From assembly GCA_964017195.1 (NCBI GenBank), contig OZ024892.1:7779366-7843365 (forward strand): a DNA stretch of 64,000 nt, read 5' to 3'. Shown one piece after another: positions 12,944-25,372 of the stretch. Origin of the DNA: Siderastrea radians (lineage: Eukaryota; Cnidaria; Anthozoa; Scleractinia; Rhizangiidae). The position numbers were made by a program, and so were the translations under genes. The notes under the pieces are model-generated. The model was not told the origin of the DNA. It made no database searches and saw only the letters and a list, made by a program, of their open reading frames with translations. The stretch's first letter is position 1. Every line of letters begins with the position of its first letter.

Positions 12944-13513
12944 TAAGTACATGTAGACTTAGGGACATATACTGGAACGACAACCAATTGTTGAACGCAT
13001 ACACTCATTTTTCCCACGCTTGGCAATGGTCACTTGTATTTGCTACTAGCTCTCATTGGCTCATTTGATTGCCTGTGTCTTATGATTGACGAGAGTAATT
13101 GTTTTGTTTAGGTTTTATGACACCTGCTTCATTTGAAAATGATTATTGTTCTATGATGTAGCACCTGATCTGAGCTAACTCGTAAAATCTCCGGTTGGTA
13201 AATAAAAAGGCTCAAAACTGGTGGGTTGGTGCACCCACCATTCCTGGTGTGTTAAATGACTTTAAAGCCAATTATCTAACACTGCATGCCTCTTTATGTT
13301 AATGCCATGGTGTGTATGTAAATTTTTTGGCAAGTTTTAATGTTTGGATGGAAGCCAAAATATGTTTGGTTTGAAAGCTGCCAAAAAATACATTCAGTAA
13401 CAAGACTAATAATTTCTATAAAGAAAGAGAAAAGAAAAAAATGGACATATTAACAATTTTTTTGTCGCTTTGAGACAAGACCAACACTGCCTCTTGCATA
13501 GCAGTCATCTTTA

Positions 13514-16500
13514 GGCAGTCAGTGAAGCCTTTTGCAAACAAAAAATGCTGATCGTTCATGTCTGGCAGATTTTAGTACAAACAGCTCTGTGTTTCATACT
13601 TTTCAAAGTTAAAGGCAATGAACAAGATAAGTGAAAAACAAAAAGCTTAAAGCCAGGAAGAAAGATCCAAAGTCAAGATCTCATTTGAAATCAAGAGAGA
13701 ACCTTTTTGTAAGTGCAACATGCCATGAGAAAGGAATTTCATCCGCCAAGTTCATACATCGCAGTCACAAATCGAATGTGACAAGAGATGAGTGACATTT
13801 TCTGTTTGTTCTAGTATTCACTGTTGGGTTTTCAAAATGTGGTCATTTTTAGGAAACCCACTGCAAAGATGCAGTCATCTTTAGGCAGTCAGTGAAGCCT
13901 ATTGCAAACAAAAAATGCTGATCTTTCATGACTGGCAGATTTTAGTACAAACAGTTCTGTGTTTCATATTTTTCAAAATTAAAAGCAATGAATAAGATAA
14001 GTGAAAAACAATAAGCTTAAAGCCAGGAAGAAATATCCAAAGTCAAGATCTCATTTGAAATCTAGAGAAAAACCTGTTGTAAGTGCAACATGTCAGAAGA
14101 AAGGAATTTCATTAGCCAAGTTCATGCATCGCAGTCACAAATCGAATGTGACAAAAGATGAGTGACATTTTCTGTTTGTTCTAGTATTCACTGTTGGGTT
14201 TTCAAAATGTGGTCATTTTTAGGAAACCCACTGCAAAGATGCAGTCATCTTCCCTTGTAAAAATTTGACCGAGATCTCGGCGAGATCGCGGCAATCTCGC
14301 CGAGATCGGCGAGATCTCGGCGAGATAGCCACGATCTCGGCGACATTTCAAAATTTCGCGCCGAGAAAAGTAGCCCGCGGTGAGATCGCGGCAATCTCGC
14401 CGAGATCGCGCCAAGATCGGCGAGATCTCGGCGAGATAACCACCATCTCGGCGAGATTGCGAAATATCGCGTCGAGATATCTACCCCGCGGCGAGATCGT
14501 AACGCGATCTCGCCGCACCAAACCCGTTCGTGGCGAGATAACCGCGATCTCGGCGAGATATCCAGCGAGAAGTGAGATTGCAACACGATCTCGCCGCGAC
14601 AAACTGGTTCGGCGCGGATAGCCGCGATCTCGGCGGATAGCCGCGATCTCGGCGATTTCATGTCGAGATTTCTACTGTTGCAACGCAGAGACTGTCTCGA
14701 TCTTTGCGAGATTTATCTCATAGAATCTCGATATCGGTAAGATTTCTCTCAGGTTTTACTGCTGCAACTGCCATTGTATTTGTGCAAATCTCCTGACCCT
14801 GTACCCATAGTTTCAAACAAGCGCGACCAGCGATCTATTTCGAGGGTCGGCAAGAATCTGAAATAAATCAGCTCACAAATTAATTTACCGGCTTTTGAGA
14901 TCAAAATAACAACAAGCAGCAACGAGCAGCAACGAGCAAAATAACAACGATCAGAAACGCTGTTTTACATGTGAAGTCATTTGATTTCATCAGACCACTG
15001 ACGTCTATTTGTTGTCACTTACCAATGATGTATGCAGAGGACTTCGTTTGTCATGTCCGTCATCTCTTTGTTGAACTTTCTTTATAAACCACTACGGAAG
15101 AGTTAGGCAAGGATTTTAAAGACAGATACCTGTGACTAATTTGTTGTCGTTCTGAATTTGACTTTTTTCGCTGCTTGCCGGCCATGAGCTTACCTGATAC
15201 CGTAAAGTCGCGCCAAAAAATCCCGCCTTGACTCCCGCCGTTGTGTTAATGGGGCAATGTGATTGGTTGATTCAATCACACCATCGGCGAGCGTAAGCCC
15301 AAAAAAATCGAGAACTTTTCCACAAAACTTAAGCTTACAGAAGTGGGAAATGGCTTCTTTTTGTTGAATGTACAGGGGAAAATTGAAATGTTAAACATGT
15401 TATTTTTTACTACGGAAAACAACATGGTTCTTTCAAGTTTAAAGCAAGAGCTAGAGCGTTTTGGAAGATATACAAGAAACTGTTGCACAACTAAACAAGC
15501 CACACTAAAGGACCTAAAGTGTACTGGGAATGAACTTATATATTATGGACAAAGCTACAGTTGAGGAGTGAACACTCAGGTTAAATGCTTTCAAGACTTT
15601 CAGAACGTTTGTAGTCTACACAGCTTAATCAGTAATGCCGCGATGGAAGCCACCAAATGGGTTTCTTCTCCACCGGGAATCAGTCCTTCGACGAGTTTTG
15701 TAGTTGCCCAAGCATTCAACGTGTGAGACAAAGGTCAGTGAGTTTTACTTTTCTCAGACAACATCATCAGCATGTACAGCTTTTCCTTGCCTTGATTTTT
15801 CCCCTTTTATCTCGTCGGCTGACTGTTGACCTTTATTTTAATTGGTGATGTTGATTTCACTCAAGTAAACTGCGGGTCTTTCACAGAAACATGCTCCTTC
15901 GTGAGAATATTAATTAAGCTTAAAAAAATCTTCGCTTGACTTTCCTGTAAAAATGTGTGGGGATGAGGTATAAATAACCTAACTTACCGGTAACAAATTT
16001 GATATGAGCCAAAACTTCGGCATTCTTTTTGCATGAGTTCAGAAATAAAATTTTCGCCATCTTCCCCAGATTTGCGTAAACAGTCAGGTGACAAGTCTGA
16101 CAAATTTAAGAATTTGCGGCAAGTTGCAGAATCTTATACTGAAAATGGTTCCTTCTTAACTAGTTTTAGATGCAAAACAGTGACAACTCAAATTTTGCGA
16201 TCGAATATTTCACGAGCTTCGCAGTACATGACAAAATAATCTCAAGATTTGCGTGACCACAATTTGGCGAGCAGCCAATTTCTCAGTGCAAGACAAGGAG
16301 ACGCCACAAAAACACTTTATCCAGTCTAATTAGATGTTGTTGTCATTTAGAAGGCCTTTTGTTTTCAATTGAACTATCCAAAATAAAGTACCAAGATAAG
16401 GGAAAATAATAGGATTATTAACTAGATTGATTTATTGGATTGTTAGGTTTATACCAGAACGGAAAATGGTCATCCCTGTTCATAGCTGCATGATCATTCA

Positions 16501-18932
16501 TATTTCAGTGTTTACATTCACAAACGAGTTTGAAGCGCAAGCGGCGCAGACAGATGTTTTCAATAGATTCACCACATTTGCTAATATTTGGCGATTTAGT
16601 TTGTCAGTTCCTTGCTAGATGAACAAACCTGAGTTTCTGCACGGCCATTATTCAATACTTTGTCTTGACTACAAATAAATCGCTCTCCCTGAACCGAGAA
16701 CACATATCGTTTACAGGTGAGCGTATAAAATGCAGTGCGAACAAACACAAAAACGCTCAAAACACCATCAAACTCTTCCTGTTCGTTGGTTTATTCTCCT
16801 GCAGATCGATGCTACAGATTTCACAGCTAATAAGGTGGGCACTTGCCTCCTTCCACCAGCGTGGGGAATGACAACTAATGGTGATCGATCAGCTGAAGTA
16901 AAAACACGTGCACGTGAACTATTCTTTGTCTCCTCGTTATTGTCACGTGGAAACAGTACCATATAAAGGATAATTTAATTTCAAAACACGTCCAAGGCTG
17001 AAAACAATCTTGTTAACAATTCCTGGAACTGCAATATAGGACATAGTTTTGTCAGCGTCTGGTAGTTTGATTAATTGTTAACGTAAATGTAAATATCGTT
17101 CTCATCGAACCTAATTTGGCTGCAGAGAATTTCGCTTCTCGACGGGATAACAGTAAGATTTTGACCGCCAGGAATTTCGTTTCTCGCCGCAAATCCCGGC
17201 AAGACTCCCACCGAGGCCTCGCCGCGAAACTGCCCGCCGAGATATCCATATCTCGCCGCGATATCACCACGCGATCACGGCGCGTTTTGGCCGCCGAGAT
17301 TTCCGTATCTCGCCGCGATCTCGCCGCGATCTCGCCGCGATTCTCGCCGAGATCGCGGCGAGATCTCGTAAAAATTTTCACAAGGGTTTAGGCAGTCAGT
17401 GAAGCCTATTGCAAACAAAAAATGCTGATCTTTCATGACTGGCAGATTTTAGTACAAACAGTTCTGTGTTTCATATTTTTCAAAATTAAAAGCAATGAAT
17501 AAGATAAGTGACAAACAAAAATTAAAGCTTATTAAGCCAGGAAGAAATATCCAAAGTCAAGATCTCATTTGAAATCTCGAGAAAAACCTGTTGTAAGTGC
17601 AACATGTCAGAAGAAAGGAGTTTCATTAGCCAAATTCATGCATCGCAGTCACAAATCGAATGTGACAAAAGATGAGTGACATTTTGTGTTTGTTCTAGTA
17701 TTCACTGTTGGGTTTTCAAAATGTGGTCATTTTTAGGAAACCCACTGCAAAGATGCAGTCATCTTTACGCAGTCAGTGAAGCCTATTGCAAATAAAAAAT
17801 GCTGATCTTTCATGACTGGCAGATTTTAGTACAAACAGCTCTGTGTTTCATACTTATCAAAGTTAAAGGCAAATTGAACAAGATTAGTGAAAAATAAAAA
17901 GCTTAAAGCCAGGAAGAAAGATCCAAAGTCAAGATCTCATTTGAAATCTAGAGAAAAACCTGTTGTAAGTGCAACATGTCAGAAGAAAGGAATTTCATTA
18001 GCCAAGTTCATGCATCGCAGTCACAAATCGAATGCGACAAAAGATGAGTGACATTTTCTGTTTGTTCTAGTATTCACTGTTGGGTTTTCAAAATGTGGTC
18101 ATTTTTAGGAAACCCACTGCAAAGATGCAGTCATCTTTACGCAGTCAGTGAAGCCTATTGCAAACAAAAAATGCTGATCTTTCATGACTGGCAGATTTTA
18201 GTACAAACAGCTCTGTGTTTCATACTTATCAAAGTTAAAGGCAATGAACAAGATTAGTGAAAAACAAAAAGCTTAAAGCCAGGAAGAAATATCCAAAGTC
18301 AAGATCTCATTTGAAATCTAGAGAAAAACCTGTTGTAAGTGCAACATGTCAGAAGAAAGGAATTTCATTAGCCAAGTTCATGCATCACAGTCACAAATCG
18401 AATGCGACAAAAGATGAATGGCATTTTCTGTTTGTTCTAGTATTCACTGTTGGGTTTTCAAAATGTGGTCATTTTTGGGAAACCCACTGCAAAGATGCAG
18501 TCATCTTTAGGCAGTCAGTGAAGCCTATTGGAAACAAAAAATGCTGATCTTTCATGACTGGCAGATTTTAATACAAACAACTCTGTGTTTCATACTTTTC
18601 AAAATTGAAAGCAATGAATAAGATAAGTGAAAAACAAAAAGCTTAAAGCCAGGAAGAAATATCCAAAGTCAAGATCTCATTTGAAATCTAGAGAAAAACC
18701 TTTTGTCAGTGCAACATGTCAGAAGAAAGGAATTTCATTAGCCAAGTTCATGCATCGCAGTCACAAATCGAATGTGACAAAAGATGAGTGACATTTTGTG
18801 TTTGTTCTAGTATTCACTGTTGGGTTTTCAAAATGTGGTCATTTTTAGGAAACCCACTGCAAAGATGCAGTCATCTTTAAGCAGTCAGTGAAGCCAATTG
18901 CAAACAAAAAATGCTGATCTTTCATGACTGGC
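13514..18932. repeat. Tandem array of a ~370-bp unit, interrupted once
   Basis: Unit starts (ggcagtcagtgaagcc or cgcagtcagtgaagcc) fall at 13514, 13884, 17391, 17768, 18140, 18510 and 18880. That is six near-complete units and one partial unit, spaced 370-377 bp apart from the insertion at 14252-17386. All units share 'attcactgttgggttttc' and 'aaacccactgcaaagatgcag'. Frames such as 18048-18257 and 18257-18547 are just unit translations; the unit length is not a multiple of three in all copies and no domain is seen. A satellite-like expansion within the CACTA-type element. Confidence 0.9.
14252..17386. mobile_element. 3.1 kb TIR element with CGAGAT palindrome arrays, nested in the 370-bp array
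   Basis: It starts CCCTTGTAAAAATTT and ends, on the opposite strand, CCCTTGTGAAAATTTTT. It splits a 370-bp unit. Comparison with the intact junction in other units (gcagtcatctttaggcagtc) shows that only TT is duplicated at the target. Both ends are packed with the word CGAGATCTCGGCGAGAT and its complement (14265-14750 and 17150-17372). Frames reading RSRRDLGEI on either strand are translations of this motif. The interior (14760-17110) has no recognisable transposase. The superfamily is not assigned: a 2-bp duplication with CCCTTG ends does not match a family I can name with confidence. Confidence 0.8.
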
Positions 18933-20095
18933 ACTTCTGTTAAATGGTTTTAGTGAGAAAATGCTCATTTGAAAGAGAATGAAAACGGTAAAGAAAGGTA
19001 CAGATTTCATTTGTCAAAGCAAAAATGTTTTCCGGGGGTGGTACTTGACTCATGTTTGGGTGTAGGGGTACCGCTGAAGATCTGATACCCTGACCCTGTT
19101 TAGGACAAAAAGCCGTAAAATACCAATCCCGTTTAGGACAACACCCTCCATTTTAGGTCCCTGTTTAGAACAATTGAAAAGAAATACACACTTTCTTCAC
19201 GTTCGAGACAATTTTGCAGGAATTTGGAGACTGGGCGGCAAACGTCAGGTTTCCGATCTATGACTGGCTATGTATAAGTGACAGCGGTGACAATCGTGCA
19301 GCCATACCTTGTTTAGGACGCGTTCATACCCTGTTTGGGACAAACTCGCATAAAATTATATACCCTGTACAGGACAGAGAGGCCAAAAACCTTACCCTGT
19401 TCAGCGGCAAAATTTTAGATATGTTGAATATCCTTTCTGGCTGACTCAGTTTGGAGTCCTTAAGCATCACCATATGCCTGAGCACTTTTGGGATATGCAA
19501 CATAATAAGCATATTGAGACGAAAAGATTTAGGAAAATGTTGTGAAATATGCAACATAATTACCAGATTGAGGCAAAATGATAAGCAAATGTTGTGCATC
19601 CTTGCTAATTCAAACATCGTGGAGTTCTTGAATCATTGTATGTCTGGGCACTTCTGGGATATGTAATATTCAAAGTCCCTCTGGCATAGAAAACATTTTT
19701 CTTTGTTCTTCTAATAAATCCACCTCCAAAATCCACTAGGGGTTGATTAGCACAAAGGACACGCGAGCGGACGCGAAAATTGCGTGTGGCGTGAAAACAT
19801 GACGCGCACGTGATCATTATCCCATTGGAATCCCATAGTGCGTTTGATTGACCTCGTTCAAGACTGAATTATCCAATGTGAGAACGAAAACTACTAAGAT
19901 TTGCAATTTGTTTGGAGGGAAATAATTCGCCATTTTAAGTACGTTTTCAGCCCTGATTTACATACTTGTGCACTTTCTTACAGAGGTCAAAAAGGATTGT
20001 TTAGGACAAATTTGCTGATTAACAGTACACGAAATATGACTTGAAAATCTTCGGGTTTCATAAAAAAAAAAGAGTAGGTTGGCGAAAATGGAAAT
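18933..20095. other. Interior of CACTA-type element with a dispersed 'tttaggacaaa' repeat
   Basis: 19030-19420 repeats phrases such as 'ccctgtttaggacaaa' and 'gtttgggtgtaggggt'. The same phrases occur in both arms of the large inverted repeat (about 48390-48560 and 49150-49335). This is a dispersed repeat family. The reading frame at 19214-19444 is a translation of it. Confidence 0.6.
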
Positions 20096-20684
20096 GGTTA
20101 CATTTGCTCCATATTTGCTTCTGGGGTAAATAAACCTAAATTTGCTGACTTGGTGTAAAGTTGGTGCAAATAAACAGAATTGCCATAATGATAGCAAATG
20201 TAAGGGTAAGATATCCAAATTTGTTTATTTGCTACTCAAGTAAATGTGACAGTACTTTGATTTACGCCACTTGTTTGCGTGTTCGGAGATGAGTATGTTT
20301 GCTCCTTTAGTAAATATGGGATAAATAAACCTAAATTTGTTTATTTGCCACTCAAGTAAAAGTGATGGTAATTTGATGCAAATAAGTTGATTTTCACCGT
20401 GTTTGCTTAGATTTACGGACTCCGTAAAAGTATGAATTTTTAAGGGTAGCAAAACTTCAGCAAATAAATGTGAAATTTGAAAATTTACCTTGATGGCAAA
20501 ACTGACACAAATCTGATGCAAACTTCGTGTTTACGTTACATTTGCGCCTAATTTCAGCAGGAGCAAGTGTGTGTCTTTGCTTCGACAATGCCGCCTGTGC
20601 AAATTTGTGACAAATTTAGAGCCCTAAATTTGCTACATATTTACTTCAGTTGCAAAGCTCGGTAAATCCGTCTTTTCGTGCAGT
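20096..20684. repeat. Right subterminal repeats of the CACTA-type element
   Basis: Repeated words 'taaataaacctaaatttg', 'gtttatttgccactcaagtaaa', 'gcaaat' and 'gtaaat' run up to the right terminus. They mirror the composition of the left subterminal array without being an exact copy. Likely terminal binding sites; function inferred. Confidence 0.65.
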
Positions 20685-20685
20685 G

Positions 20686-20990
20686 TTACTCCTCAAGGTT
20701 CGACCAAGGGGAAAGTCGCTTTTTGAGCACGGAAGAAATTAATCCTCATAAATTAACGGTATCTCCGAGCCCTCCATCTAAACAAGTACCACTTGAAGAA
20801 GCAGTGCCTTTATATTCTGTTTCTGTTTCAGTCTTTTACCTTTATTATTTCCTCAAGTTCTCGAGCAATAAAAAACCATCGTGCACGATCGAGAACTTTT
20901 CAGCTACTTTTGGAGTCTGACAACTTCACTGAAAACAGTTTGAACTTTGACGCCGGAAGAAAACCCTATCCTGCATTGCGAAGCTCTTGA
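20686..20990 (+). pseudogene. TRAFD1/XAF1-like zinc-finger gene, 3' half, disabled
   Basis: This continues, in frame, the exon interrupted at 4385. It reads SSRFDQGESRFLSTEEINP, then a Ser/Pro-rich stretch to LEEAVPLYSV. Near 20825-20850 the frame shifts again to SSSSRAIKNHRARSRTFQLL.. ending NFDAGRKPYPALRSS and a stop at 20988. The C-terminus has no zinc finger, in keeping with the low-complexity tail of this family. Assigning it to the same gene rests on frame continuity across the transposon and on the TTA duplication. Alternatively, the C-tract at 20827 (tctgtttcag) could be a splice acceptor rather than a frameshift site. Confidence 0.6.
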
Positions 20991-23720
20991 AGAACGAGGG
21001 TGTCTCGAGCAACTTTAGTGATCATAAAAGAAAAAGAATTTAATGATCATCATCAAATTTCGCCTCATCATATCGATGCAATATAACAAATGAGAATTAA
21101 AGAAATGATCACCATAGATGAATTGCCTTTATTTTTAAACACGTTCTCTTAACTAGTAAACAACAAAATGTATGGATACCAGTAAGGAGAATTTGCATAG
21201 TTCAAGGCACGAGTTAGTAGACTGTGGACCCAAACGAAACTCAGCTCAGCCATTTTCTTAACTCAAAAGCTCGATAATCCAACCACCTTGATAATGCTAC
21301 CAACGAACCACAGTTTGGAGCAAGCTGTTGTCTTTACAAATTTATCCTTTAAATAAAAAAAAATGTCAACAGTGTCGTTTAATTGTATCCGATAGCCAGT
21401 TAGAGCGGTTTTCAATCGAGTGTCGAAAGTAGTTCCCGTTTTCTTTGGGTTTGCCTTACTAAGCTCTGTGGTTGGTCAAAAAAACTCGTGCCACTTTCTT
21501 AGCCAATGGGAACTGCAACCAAAACCAATCGCAACATGCTCGTACGCGTTTTCCCGCGCTTGACCGCTAGCTACATGTATTTGCTTCCCGTTCTGATTGG
21601 TTCATTGTTTTGTACATGTTCATTGTGATTGGCCAGTATCACTACTTAGGTCTGACATAAAGGACACTCAATTGAAAACCGCTCCAAAACATTATTTCGT
21701 CCGGCCAGTAAATCATGCTACCTTTCGCTGTTGTTTTTTCGCTTTGCGTTTTCTTCATTTTGTAGGTTAATAGCCTGTTAATGGAGCTATGTCATGGTAT
21801 TTTCATTCGTCTTTCTGATCTGACAGAATTAATTTTCACATCGAATTGAAGGAAACCTCCAAATAATAGTTTCAAAACGTGGAAAAACACCAAAGAAGTA
21901 ATAATAATAAAACCAAAACTAAACAAGGAAGGTCACGACTGAGGGAGATTAAGACGGATTACAAATAACAAACTTGAAAAAATGCTCCCAATTTTTTAAG
22001 ATGCGTTATCCGTGACGTAGCTCTACTTGTTTCTAGCCTTCTATTAATTGGTCGCATTACTGAGTTAACTGTGAGTTAGAATTGCAAAGTTTGGAATTCT
22101 AGGAGCAACCTTTTAAAGGCATTTTAGCAACTTGTTTTCCCCGACTTTCAATTAGAAGAGAAAAGCTCAGAAACGATGACAAGCGGTTGTATTCGAGGCT
22201 AACGCAAAACGGACAGAGCAAACCAGCCCTTCTATTCCTAATATTAATTATACTTTAAATTATTGCAACTAGTAAGTTACATCTTTACTTTAATCAATTT
22301 AAAATATTGTAATAAGTTTTGTAATATTATATTATATATCTATTATTAATTTTATATATTTTTCTGTAAGATTGGTGTAATTCAGTCCTATTCCTACAGG
22401 GTTTCAATACAAATTTTTGTTGAATAAAATCTTTTTTTTTTTTTTTACGTTTTGTCTTCACATAACATGACTTGAAACATCGAATTACAAATTAACGTAG
22501 ATCTGTAGAGAAGATATCTGTATGCAAATATTCTTCATTTTTGGTTTTGTTACTCAAATGAAATATCCTCTCAACCATAAGAGCTCTTTGTTTCAATAAC
22601 CAATATATAAATATCAATAGGTGACTGATCGAAACACTTTTCTCATAGGCTTGCCACCCTTTGTTTCTCTACTTTTTATTCAGCATATTCTTCTTCGTAA
22701 TGTGTCAGTCAAATCCAAGGGCTCTTATCCCCCCCCCCCTCCCCTCTCCCTCTCCCTCCCGGGCAAAGACCCGGGTAGTTGAATTTTTTTAAGGGTTTAG
22801 TACAATTCCTGACTGTATTGGCAGTTTACACGGTCAAATACCCCACAAGTTAGGGCTTCACAGAGCGGCAAATTCTCCCACCCTCTTGAGGAGAAGGTGT
22901 TGAAGCTAGTATTTAACAAAATTTGCCTATGTTCCAGACGTTTTTTAACCATATATTCAAATTTAATATTCAAACAGTAGACCGTTTCTACAAAATTTTA
23001 GTCCCCTGAAAATTTTAATAGTTAGAAAGAGCATTTACACAGCAGCATGTAGATGAGTTGCGTGCAGGCTTAGGGCGCGTTAAACGAGTGTGCCGAGCGT
23101 GTCCGGGATTTCGTTTAGCAGGTTCGAGTCTCGCGTTCGACAATTAATCTTTTTTCTCTTTTATTTCTTGGCTGAGGCAATTCAAGGCACTAGAAGAGAA
23201 CTTTTACCGCAACAAGTATTTTAAGAGCCATGTTACATAACGCTGATGTAATTATCACGCGATGCGTGAGACTGTCACACCCAAATGCAGTCGCGTGACA
23301 TTGTTCTAATTGTTTCAATCATTTCTTTTGCAGTCTTCAGAAACAACTATACATGCAGAATATCTGTGGAAAAAATGAAGGTGAGGTGTCTTTTAATCTT
23401 GAAGCTAGAGCGATTTAAGCAAGCCCGTATCATAGACAACCTTGGACAAAACCCTTGACAGATCCGCCTGTTTCCAATAGCGACGCCTTAATTGGAAACT
23501 GCAAGACCTGCACAAATTGCTCCCCTCTCCACCCCCGTACAATGCTGTTTTGGCATGATGCTTGCCCATACAAACCTGTGGTCTTCAAAACAACATTGAA
23601 AGAGGGGAGGGGGGAGGACAGATACTTATGCAGTAGTTTGAGAGGTTTAATTAAAAACAATAGGAAAATCCAGTACGGGTGTGTTTTCAATTTGTCTCAA
23701 GTAGTTTTGTCCGAGGTTGT
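20991..23720. other. Mostly non-coding, with one MITE and low-complexity tracts
   Basis: Apart from the MITE at 21403-21684, this holds AT-rich sequence (22200-22440, with a T15 run at 22433), a C-rich tract at 22730-22760, a weak tRNA-like stretch (about 23068-23140) and a possible 47-bp exon (23334-23380). None of these last items is strong enough to call. Confidence 0.35.
21403..21684. mobile_element. 282-bp MITE with ~24-bp TIRs
   Basis: Left end GAGCGGTTTTCAATCGAGTG; right end on the opposite strand GAGCGGTTTTCAATTGAGTG. The interior has CCAATGGGAAC and 'ctgattggttcattg' segments. The target duplication is not clear, so the superfamily is left open. Confidence 0.65.
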
Positions 23721-25372
23721 AGCTATCTCTTCGCCGATCATCAGCGGCGATGCAGTTCTCTCTGAAGATGGAAGAACGGTTGCTTAATCATTCTATAAGG
23801 AAACAAAGGCTGAATAACGCCAGCTTTGCAAATGAACAAAAAGAAACAATTCGAATTGCAAAGAAGTTTACATTTCGCCAAAGCTAAATCTATATTCAAA
23901 GAAATCTTATCCTATAGTAAAACTAGATTCTATTCAGGAATAAGGAAAAGACTAGCAGCTAAAAATATAACTAAGACGACTGGTCTATTATGAAACGGGA
24001 CGCTATTCACAAAGTACAAAACAGCGACTACAGCTAAGAATACAACGAGTATAACAGAAACTTTCGTTCGCTTTTGCTTGTATAAATACAGAAACGCTAA
24101 TTTAACTTACGTTGTACGTGGGCAACTCGAATCAAAACGGCATTAACTTAAGATGTAGGTGATTGCAATGTGACATTTTCAGCTTTTGTTTACGTGTGTG
24201 ACAGTTTCGCTTTTGTTCAATTACCGAAAACTCGTGTGCTCGTGTTAGATGTGCAAATGACTTTTATGCCTTTATTCAGCTAGCTAGATTATTAGCGAAT
24301 TCAATTGTGATTTAAATAAACTTGAGAAAAATTTTTCTTCAGTTCAGGGTATTTTAGTGATATTTTCAGTTTGAAAACTTGAGTTGCAAAGTTTAGGATG
24401 CGTCTAATAACCGATTGCGTCTTATAACCGAAAAAGGACGTATAATTATATAAAGTGTCCGGTCAGATAAGAGGTGTGACCGAGCTAAATGTATTTGGCC
24501 GGTCATCTTGACCGGTGAATGTCCAAAAATTACTTCCAGCCCTATAAACCAGTTTTCATATTGTCCAGTTACTCTTTGACTTCCCGACTTTAAATCTGAA
24601 AAAGCGAAACACTAGTACTATAAAAAAATACTTCACTCCTTGAAAAACAGGTTGAAGAGTTACAGAGTTCAACGAGCTCCAGTGCCTCGTTGCGCTTTTT
24701 GTACTGACGTCTACTATGTCCAGTATGTCATCTGATAATCAAAATCGTCGTTTTGAATGATTAGGAGAATGGAGATCATAACGTTTTACACTAAGAAACC
24801 CATATTCAGCTTCACATTTCTCAATCTATCAATTCTGAAATAGGCATCAAATAGGCATCAAAAACTTTTTTCTTTTGTTTTTTGTTTTATTATTTTTACT
24901 TTAACATTTAGATAGAAGACTTTGGGGGAAATGTTAAATCAGTCTATCATTAAAGTAGGATTCGATTATAGTTTCTTCCAATTTAGTTGGAATTATAATT
25001 CAAGTGATCAGAGAGTCACATATTATGTGACAGTTTCGCTATACAGAATGACAAAAAAATACGCCAAATGGGTTAATATGTAGAAATTAACCTTATATAA
25101 AGCTAGCTATCTTTTCGCCGATGATCAGCGGCGAGGTAGTTCTCTCTGTATATGGAAGAACGGTTGCTTAATCATTCTATGAGGAAAAAAAGGCTGAATA
25201 ACGCCAGCTTTGCAAATGAAACAAAAAGAAACAATTCGAATTACAAAGAAGTTTACATTTCGCCAAAGCTAAATCTATATTCAAAGAAATCTTATCCTAT
25301 AGTAAAACTAGATTCTATTCAGGAATAAGGAAAAGACTGGCAGCAAAAAATACAACTAAGACGACTCGTCTA

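Larger units (their letters stand above)
4386..20685. mobile_element. 16.3 kb CACTA/EnSpm-type DNA element, TTA target duplication
   Basis: The left end reads CACTGCACGAAAAAACGGA. The right end, on the opposite strand, reads CACTGCACGAAAAGACGGA, so about 24 bp of terminal inverted repeat match with one mismatch. TTA flanks both ends (4383-4385 and 20686-20688). Removing the element plus one TTA joins the two host flanks in a single reading frame (..FERSY then SSRFDQG..), which is independent support for the boundaries. CACTG termini and a 3-bp duplication are standard for the CACTA/EnSpm superfamily. Both ends carry dense subterminal repeats, also typical. I recognise no transposase, so it is probably non-autonomous or grown by nested insertions: two MITEs, a 3.1 kb TIR element and a tandem array lie inside. 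Confidence 0.8.

Noticed and set aside
14202..14661. Arg/Asp-rich frames (RSRRDLGEI repeats) on both strands
   Set aside because: Products of the CGAGAT palindrome array, open in several frames at once.
23068..23140. Possible tRNA gene on the plus strand (ggttcgagtctcgcgttcga followed by a T-run)
   Set aside because: The B-box-like word is good, but there is no convincing A box, acceptor stem or T-stem pairing.
23334..23380. 47-bp exon-like segment (RNNYTCRISVEKMK frame) with acceptor and donor
   Set aside because: Too short, and no partner exon of matching phase was found.
23455..23787. 110-codon frame upstream of and overlapping the 1.39 kb unit
   Set aside because: The opposite strand is also open, the frame has no ATG context or domain, and it crosses a repeat boundary.
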